10,798 nucleotides of DNA. Origin: Oceanospirillaceae bacterium. GTDB taxonomy: Bacteria; Pseudomonadota; Gammaproteobacteria; Pseudomonadales; Balneatricaceae. Numbering within the stretch: the first letter of the stretch is position 1; every line of letters starts with the position of its first letter. The DNA is taken from positions 1 through 10,798 of the forward strand of contig DNNY01000031.1 in NCBI GenBank assembly GCA_003497765.1. Reading direction: 5' to 3'. The translations under genes were made by a program, and so were the position numbers. Below, one piece after another: positions 7,382 through 10,798 of this stretch. Under the pieces are notes generated by a model that searched no databases, was not told the origin of the DNA, and saw only the letters and a list, made by a program, of their open reading frames with translations.

Positions 7382-7510
7382 AGCTGTCGTCCTTTACCGA
7401 CCATTATCACTTCAGATAGTACAGGTTTTGTTGGTTAAGGGCTAGATTGAGCAGTGCTTTTTAAAAACCAAGTAATAGGGTAATTAATAGAGACTTTTAT
7501 TTGCTGTCGA

Positions 7511-8434
7511 CTAAGTTATCAAGAAGTCAGCATCGATTATCGCACCTGAGTGTTGAATCACCTGAGCAGCCAATTTATTGCCAGCCTGAGCAGACTCAAC
7601 TACATCAATACCATCTAAACGAGCTGCAAGATAAGCGGCATTAAAAGCATCGCCTGCCGCTGTTGTATCAACTGGCAGAGCGACGCGCTCAGCAATAATT
7701 TGATGTTGTTGCTGATCGGTAAAAGCAACACAACCCTCAGCACCAAGTTTAATAACCCCCTCTTTTACACCCCAACCTTTTAACCGCTTAATGGTGCTGG
7801 AAATATCTGTCTTATCATATAGCAAAACCTCATCGGCCAGAGTTATAAGGGCTATATCCGTTAATTTAAGAAAACGCTTAAAGGTTTGTTTTGCCTCGGT
7901 ACAATCTGACCAGCCTTGTGGTCTATAATTGCTATCAAACACGACTTTTTGACCCTGCTTACGAGCCTCGACTAACCTAGCTTCAAGCTGATCTAAACTG
8001 GCTTTATCTAGAATAGATAGACTGATGCCAGTTAGGTATAACCACTGGTAATCAGCCAAACTATTTAGCAGTATTTGCCCATGCTCACCACGGAACATCT
8101 TGGTCGCGGCTGAGTGAGTTCGATAGTAATAAAAACGCCGCTCGCCCTGGTCATCAGTCTGAATAAAATACAAACCAGCCATGGTATTAGGAATAGAAAT
8201 TAAATGCTTAGTTCCCAGCTTTTCCTGCGCTAAAAAGTGGCGCATTTTATCACTATATGGATCATCACCAATGGCCGAAATAAACTCAACACTTAATCCA
8301 GACGTTTGCAATAAACGGGCAAGGTAAACACCCGTATTAGCAACATCTCCACCAAAGCCCATGCTATAGGAGCCATTTGGTTTCTGTACCATTTCCACCA
8401 TACATTCGCCAATACAGGCTACTTTAGCGATCAT
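7511..8434 (-). CDS. kdgK: 2-dehydro-3-deoxygluconokinase (KDG kinase)
   Basis: Cytoplasmic PfkB-family kinase converting 2-keto-3-deoxy-D-gluconate and ATP to KDPG, the substrate of the Entner-Doudoroff aldolase. At 307 residues it matches E. coli KdgK (309) along its length: CIGECMVEM at the start, GFGGDVANTGVYLAR (26-40, sugar-binding loop), GERRFYYYR (97-105) with the substrate-contacting aromatic and arginine residues, YLTGISLSIL (133-142) and FDSNYRP (166-172). The PfkB C-terminal signature is DTTAAGDAFNAAYLA (256-270), with GAGD-type anion hole and catalytic Asp262. The ribosome site before ATG 8434 is weak. It lies 41 bases after the ManD-type dehydratase, which makes its substrate, so the two form one catabolic operon. 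The KDPG aldolase gene is not in the window. Confidence 0.94.
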   Translation of the reverse strand: MIAKVACIGECMVEMVQKPNGSYSMGFGGDVANTGVYLARLLQTSGLSVEFISAIGDDPYSDKMRHFLAQEKLGTKHLISIPNTMAGLYFIQTDDQGERRFYYYRTHSAATKMFRGEHGQILLNSLADYQWLYLTGISLSILDKASLDQLEARLVEARKQGQKVVFDSNYRPQGWSDCTEAKQTFKRFLKLTDIALITLADEVLLYDKTDISSTIKRLKGWGVKEGVIKLGAEGCVAFTDQQQHQIIAERVALPVDTTAAGDAFNAAYLAARLDGIDVVESAQAGNKLAAQVIQHSGAIIDADFLIT

Positions 8435-8475
8435 TAATTGTTTACTCTATTTTTCAACATTAGGTTTGTGAAATA

Positions 8476-9675
8476 TTATGGTGTATGAATGACACCGCTA
8501 GGTGTGCGTGATTGAGTCCACTCTTGCACACCCCAATCAAGCTCAAACCGGCGAGCAAAATCCACATCCAAATCAACACCAATACCCGGCTTATCACTTG
8601 GATATAAATAGCCTCTTTCAGCCTCAATAGTTCCCGGAAAAGCTTGGCGTATATTGTCATTTGGTGCATCCCATTCTTGAATAGCTGAATTAGCAAAAGC
8701 AATATTGAGATGCAGATTGACACTATGACCAATAGGAGTCATATCCTGAGGCCCATGCCAAGCCATGCGAACGCCATAATTATCACATAACGAAATCAAC
8801 TTCAGTGCCGGTGTGATGCCACCTATTTGACTAATATGCACACGCATATAGTCGAGTTGTCGTTTTTCTACAATGGCTCGCCATTCCATGGGATTATTAA
8901 ATAATTCACCAATCGCAATAGGTGTAGCGCACTGGCTACGAATTTGTTCCAGCCACTCTGTTTGGTGAGGTGGTAATGGGTCTTCAATAAAATACGGCTT
9001 GAACTGTTCCATTTGCTTAACCAACTGCAGCGCTTGATTTGGTGTCAGACGCTCGTGGATATCATGGAGCAAATGCACTTCATAGCCAATATTTTTGCGC
9101 AAATATGTAAATAGCTCGATAACACTGCGCATATATTGGTCTTGGTCATAATAGGCACCATGTGTAGCCATTTTGTTGATATGCGGAATGGCGGCTTGAC
9201 CACCATAAAGACCCATCTGACAGCGAATGTAACGATAACCCTCAGCCATTAGCGCGCGGACGTTTGCCTCAACCTCTTCCAGCGAGCCACCATCTGCATG
9301 GCGATAGACATCAATCGCATCTTTCGCTTTACCACCAAGCAATTGGTATAGGGGCATATTGGCTAACTTACCTTTAATATCCCACAGTGCCTGATCAATA
9401 CCACTAATAGCATTATTTAAAACTGGGCCATTACGCCAATAAGCGTTGACCATCATCATATTCCACAGGTCGTTAATATTATTGGCATCACGACCAATTA
9501 ATAAAGGCTTAAGATATTCTTCAACCGTGGTCTTAACCGCCAGAGGACGCTGTTGAAATGTAGCGCAACCCAAGCCATATATACCCTGATCAGTATGGAC
9601 TTTTACTGCCACTAAATTATGTTCTTTGGGCTTGGTTAAAATAACCTCTATAGCGGTGATAATAGTTGGTTTCAT
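8476..9675 (-). CDS. manD: Enolase-superfamily sugar-acid dehydratase, ManD subgroup (D-mannonate and/or D-gluconate)
   Basis: Mg-dependent cytoplasmic dehydratase that removes water from D-mannonate, or in some relatives D-gluconate, to give 2-keto-3-deoxy-D-gluconate. The 399 residues have the enolase N-terminal cap and TIM barrel. Likely metal ligands are Asp205 ([11 protein letters not shown], with His207 beside it), Glu231 (FIEDPLPP) and Glu257 (AIGELFN). Likely catalytic residues are Arg151 and Tyr157 (RCQMGLYGG), His307 (WHGPQDMTP) and Glu334 (QEWD). By a constant offset of five to Novosphingobium ManD, Pro309 falls at the position where efficient mannonate dehydratases have Ala314. 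As I recall the family work, Pro there goes with low-efficiency or gluconate-active members, including the RspA type, so substrate is uncertain. ATG 9675 has GAGTGG upstream. KDG kinase follows 41 bases later, which supports KDG as product. A divergent regulator was not seen. Confidence 0.88.
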   Translation of the reverse strand: MKPTIITAIEVILTKPKEHNLVAVKVHTDQGIYGLGCATFQQRPLAVKTTVEEYLKPLLIGRDANNINDLWNMMMVNAYWRNGPVLNNAISGIDQALWDIKGKLANMPLYQLLGGKAKDAIDVYRHADGGSLEEVEANVRALMAEGYRYIRCQMGLYGGQAAIPHINKMATHGAYYDQDQYMRSVIELFTYLRKNIGYEVHLLHDIHERLTPNQALQLVKQMEQFKPYFIEDPLPPHQTEWLEQIRSQCATPIAIGELFNNPMEWRAIVEKRQLDYMRVHISQIGGITPALKLISLCDNYGVRMAWHGPQDMTPIGHSVNLHLNIAFANSAIQEWDAPNDNIRQAFPGTIEAERGYLYPSDKPGIGVDLDVDFARRFELDWGVQEWTQSRTPSGVIHTP

Positions 9676-9950
9676 ATGCCACTCATTGTGCTGTTTTTGG
9701 AACTAGATTGGTTGAGTAATACAAGCAATAGCTAGCTATCCAGTATCTAGCTACCCATTTCCTTTTATGCCAGTAAACTAATGACACTATTTCAAGAAGT
9801 TGAATTATAAAGCATTTCGAAAAAGGAATAGTATTCATTATTCAACTTATCACCAAAATATTTCGATATCTAATTATTTATGAAGCCAAAATCAAACCAG
9901 TACTTACAGCATATATTTTAAAAGTCAGCACAATAAAAAGTAAAGTTTAG

Positions 9951-9979
9951 TTTACATTATGTAATTTATAAATTACTAT
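9951..9979 (+). promoter_or_regulatory. Predicted promoter of the membrane protein/XRE operon
   Basis: TTTACA (9951-9956, five of six to the -35 consensus) and TACTAT (9974-9979, four of six to the -10 consensus) are separated by exactly 17 bases. The predicted start, near 9986, leaves a leader of about 25 bases before ATG 10012, with the AAGGA ribosome site at 10000-10004. TATAAG at 9977-9982 is an alternative -10 with a longer spacer. Read by eye. Confidence 0.5.
9961..9976. promoter_or_regulatory. Perfect 16-base palindrome, candidate operator of the XRE repressor
   Basis: GTAATTTATAAATTAC reads the same on both strands. It sits between the predicted -35 and -10 boxes, where a bound dimer would block RNA polymerase. 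The second gene of the transcript encodes a small Cro/XRE-like protein, so autorepression is a natural reading. The bases are directly visible; the operator role is inferred. AT-rich palindromes can occur by chance in such sequence. Confidence 0.45.
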
Positions 9980-10011
9980 AAGTCAAAATATATTTACTTA
10001 AAGGATTTTTT

Positions 10012-10431
10012 ATGGACCCCAAAAAGAAAAACATTCTCGCCTCACTCATCACCGCAGGTATCGTTGCTTATTGGATGTACAACCAGTTCCCAATAATAGA
10101 TATGGCTGATCCAATACAAGTAGGACAGTTTCTATTAAAGACCATTGGCGTCAGTGTAATAACCCATATTGTTATGGTTATTGTGCTGTCATTATTAGTG
10201 GGTATTTTCACTGGCAAACAGGATAATTCTGTATTTGATGAGCGTGATCAACTAATCGAATTATATGTAATGCGGGTTATATTGGTGATATTTAGTATTG
10301 GCTTTGTTACCACTTTGGTCTTAGTTGGCTGGAATAACTTATCTATCAATATGTCCTTAGTAGTCTTATTTTTATGTATGTATGCGGCCAATATAATCGG
10401 CGACCTCCTGAAACTTTATTGGTACCGATAA
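10012..10431 (+). CDS. Four-helix integral membrane protein paired with an XRE regulator
   Basis: Function unknown. The 139 residues form a small inner-membrane protein: a positively charged MDPKKKN start, helix 1 at about 8-27, helix 2 at 43-66, a cytoplasmic loop with FDERDQLIELYVMR (75-88), helix 3 at 86-107 and helix 4 at 112-134, ending in KLYWYR. The DERD motif between helices 2 and 3 recalls DUF2178-like membrane proteins, which are often encoded beside small XRE-type repressors; the assignment is tentative. ATG 10012 has AAGGA seven bases upstream. A predicted promoter with a perfect palindrome lies just before it. The regulator gene starts nine bases after its stop. Possible roles include sensing at the membrane and passing a signal to the regulator, but nothing in the sequence proves this. 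Confidence 0.85.
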   Translation: MDPKKKNILASLITAGIVAYWMYNQFPIIDMADPIQVGQFLLKTIGVSVITHIVMVIVLSLLVGIFTGKQDNSVFDERDQLIELYVMRVILVIFSIGFVTTLVLVGWNNLSINMSLVVLFLCMYAANIIGDLLKLYWYR

Positions 10432-10440
10432 GGAGAGACT

Positions 10441-10662
10441 ATGTCTAAGGCAAAACTAACCATTAGTAATCAAATTCGACGTTTACGATTTGACCATAAT
10501 GAAATGACCCAGCAACAACTGGCTGCTGCCATTGGCGTGTCTAGACAAACTATAGTGGCTGTGGAAAAAGGTAAATACAATCCCTCTCTAGAGTTGGCAT
10601 TTCAAATAGCCATGGTGTTTGATCAGCCACTTGAAAAGGTATTTTATATCGATTCAGAATAA
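10441..10662 (+). CDS. Small Cro/XRE-family helix-turn-helix transcriptional regulator
   Basis: DNA-binding protein of 73 residues, consisting almost entirely of one helix-turn-helix domain. NQIRRLRFDHN (10-20) is the first helix, MTQQQLAAAIGVSRQTIVAVEKGKYNPSLELAFQIA (22-57) is the classic five-helix Cro/C1 core, and PLEKVFYID (63-71) is the short end strand typical of the YozG-like group. The recognition helix is SRQTIVAVEKG (34-44). There is no sensor or dimerisation domain, so any signal must come from a partner, perhaps the membrane protein encoded just upstream. GGAG at 10432-10435 is a good ribosome site five bases before ATG. It probably represses its own operon through the palindrome at 9961-9976. 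Confidence 0.93.
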   Translation: MSKAKLTISNQIRRLRFDHNEMTQQQLAAAIGVSRQTIVAVEKGKYNPSLELAFQIAMVFDQPLEKVFYIDSE

Positions 10663-10693
10663 TAATTAAACGATGAATTATTGAGCTAAAAAT

Positions 10694-10731
10694 GAACTAA
10701 AAAAAGGGACATTTATCCCTTTTTTTAGTTC
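10694..10731. terminator. Strong bidirectional rho-independent terminator
   Basis: GAACTAAAAAAAGGGA (10694-10709) and TCCCTTTTTTTAGTTC (10716-10731) form a perfect 16-base-pair stem with a six-base loop CATTTA. The paired A7 and T7 runs give a U-tract after the GGGA/TCCC core on either strand. It closes the membrane/XRE operon 31 bases after its stop and could equally end a gene arriving from the right on the minus strand. Confidence 0.9.
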
Positions 10732-10742
10732 CCTATCTACCG

Positions 10743-10798
10743 TTAAGCAAATTGGTTCATAAGCAAAATACTCTTTGTGATCATCACCAATATCTGAA
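10743..10798 (-). CDS. Possible 3' end of a convergent gene, 18 codons only
   Basis: On the minus strand, a frame entering from the window edge reads QILVMITKSILLMNQFA and stops at TAA (10745-10743), 11 bases before the symmetric terminator. A stop placed just ahead of a two-way terminator is what a convergent gene would show. The fragment is too short to name, and another minus-strand frame is also open here, so this is only a suggestion. Confidence 0.25.
   Translation of the reverse strand, partial: QILVMITKSILLMNQFA

Larger units (their letters stand above)
9676..10011. other. AT-rich intergenic region between manD and the membrane/XRE pair
   Basis: This 336-base gap between divergent units has no convincing gene. 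It contains a perfect 12-base palindrome ATAGCTAGCTAT (9728-9739), with a partial repeat TAGCTA at 9748-9753. It also contains a 9-base inverted repeat AAGTTGAAT (9797-9805) / ATTCAACTT (9840-9848) that encloses a smaller palindrome GAATAGTATTC (9826-9836), and the promoter and 16-base palindrome described separately. The manD promoter must also be here, but no pair of boxes stood out. Confidence 0.6.

Noticed and set aside
8460..8732. Same-strand hydrophobic frame overlapping the manD 3' end
   Set aside because: It is a different reading frame of conserved ManD coding sequence; the apparent membrane segments come from AT-rich codons read out of frame.
9700..9725. UxuR/KdgR-like operator in TTGGTTGAGTAATACAA
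   Set aside because: Only one half resembles a GntR-type half-site; the two arms are not complementary enough to support a site.
10681..10798. A second minus-strand frame reading through the terminator from the window edge
   Set aside because: It would place coding sequence through a perfect 16-base-pair terminator stem; the frame that stops at 10743 is more sensible.
1..10798. CRISPR arrays, tRNA or rRNA genes, transposases, phage genes, toxin-antitoxin pairs
   Set aside because: No regularly spaced repeats, no cloverleaf-like segment, and no recognisable mobile-element protein were seen; the membrane/XRE pair does not resemble a known toxin-antitoxin family.

Overview
The window looks like the chromosome of a free-living, probably aquatic gammaproteobacterium with a moderately low GC content. 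This rests on an Rsd/AlgQ-family sigma-70 regulator, an E. coli-type riboflavin synthase, a DusC-type tRNA-dihydrouridine synthase, a YeaC-family (DUF1315) protein, and a nadK - rhomboid - DUF1315 - DUF2797 - pepN order that, from memory, resembles Pseudomonas and its relatives. Genus cannot be fixed from the sequence alone. No rRNA, tRNA, CRISPR array, insertion sequence or phage gene was seen.

Layout. (1) Positions 1-1025: the 5' part of dusC on the minus strand is divergent from the riboflavin synthase alpha gene on the plus strand, across a 50-base promoter region. (2) Positions 1026-1357: convergent space that holds a short minus-strand gene for a two-helix membrane protein, interrupted by a one-base frameshift in a run of seven A's. 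(3) Positions 1358-7381: a compact minus-strand run, read in the order rsd - nadK - glpG - yeaC (DUF1315) - DUF2797 - pepN. Gaps are 23-32 bases, and the last two junctions overlap (TGATG and ATGA), so it looks like one operon, with the small membrane protein possibly its last member. (4) Positions 7511-9675: a two-gene minus-strand sugar-acid cassette, a ManD-subgroup dehydratase followed by KDG kinase. (5) Positions 9676-10011: an AT-rich regulatory gap with several inverted repeats. (6) Positions 10012-10662: a plus-strand pair, a four-helix membrane protein with a small Cro/XRE-like repressor, closed by a strong symmetric terminator. (7) The last ~55 bases may be the 3' end of a convergent minus-strand gene.

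How the genes work together. ManD-type dehydration of D-mannonate or D-gluconate gives 2-keto-3-deoxy-D-gluconate, which KdgK phosphorylates to KDPG for the Entner-Doudoroff aldolase. Such a pair is typical of bacteria that consume uronates or sugar acids. The rsd-to-pepN run is a housekeeping group: transcription balance, NADP supply, intramembrane proteolysis and peptide turnover, plus two uncharacterised proteins. The membrane protein and repressor pair resembles other self-regulated membrane/XRE modules, and a perfect 16-base palindrome lies between its predicted -35 and -10 boxes.

Most of the window is conventional. The parts most worth a second look are the frameshifted small membrane gene at an all-A slippery heptamer, the GIY-YIG-like stretch and cysteine-rich region of the DUF2797 protein, the palindromic candidate operator, and the proline in the ManD active-site region that makes its substrate uncertain. 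No clearly new multi-gene system was seen.
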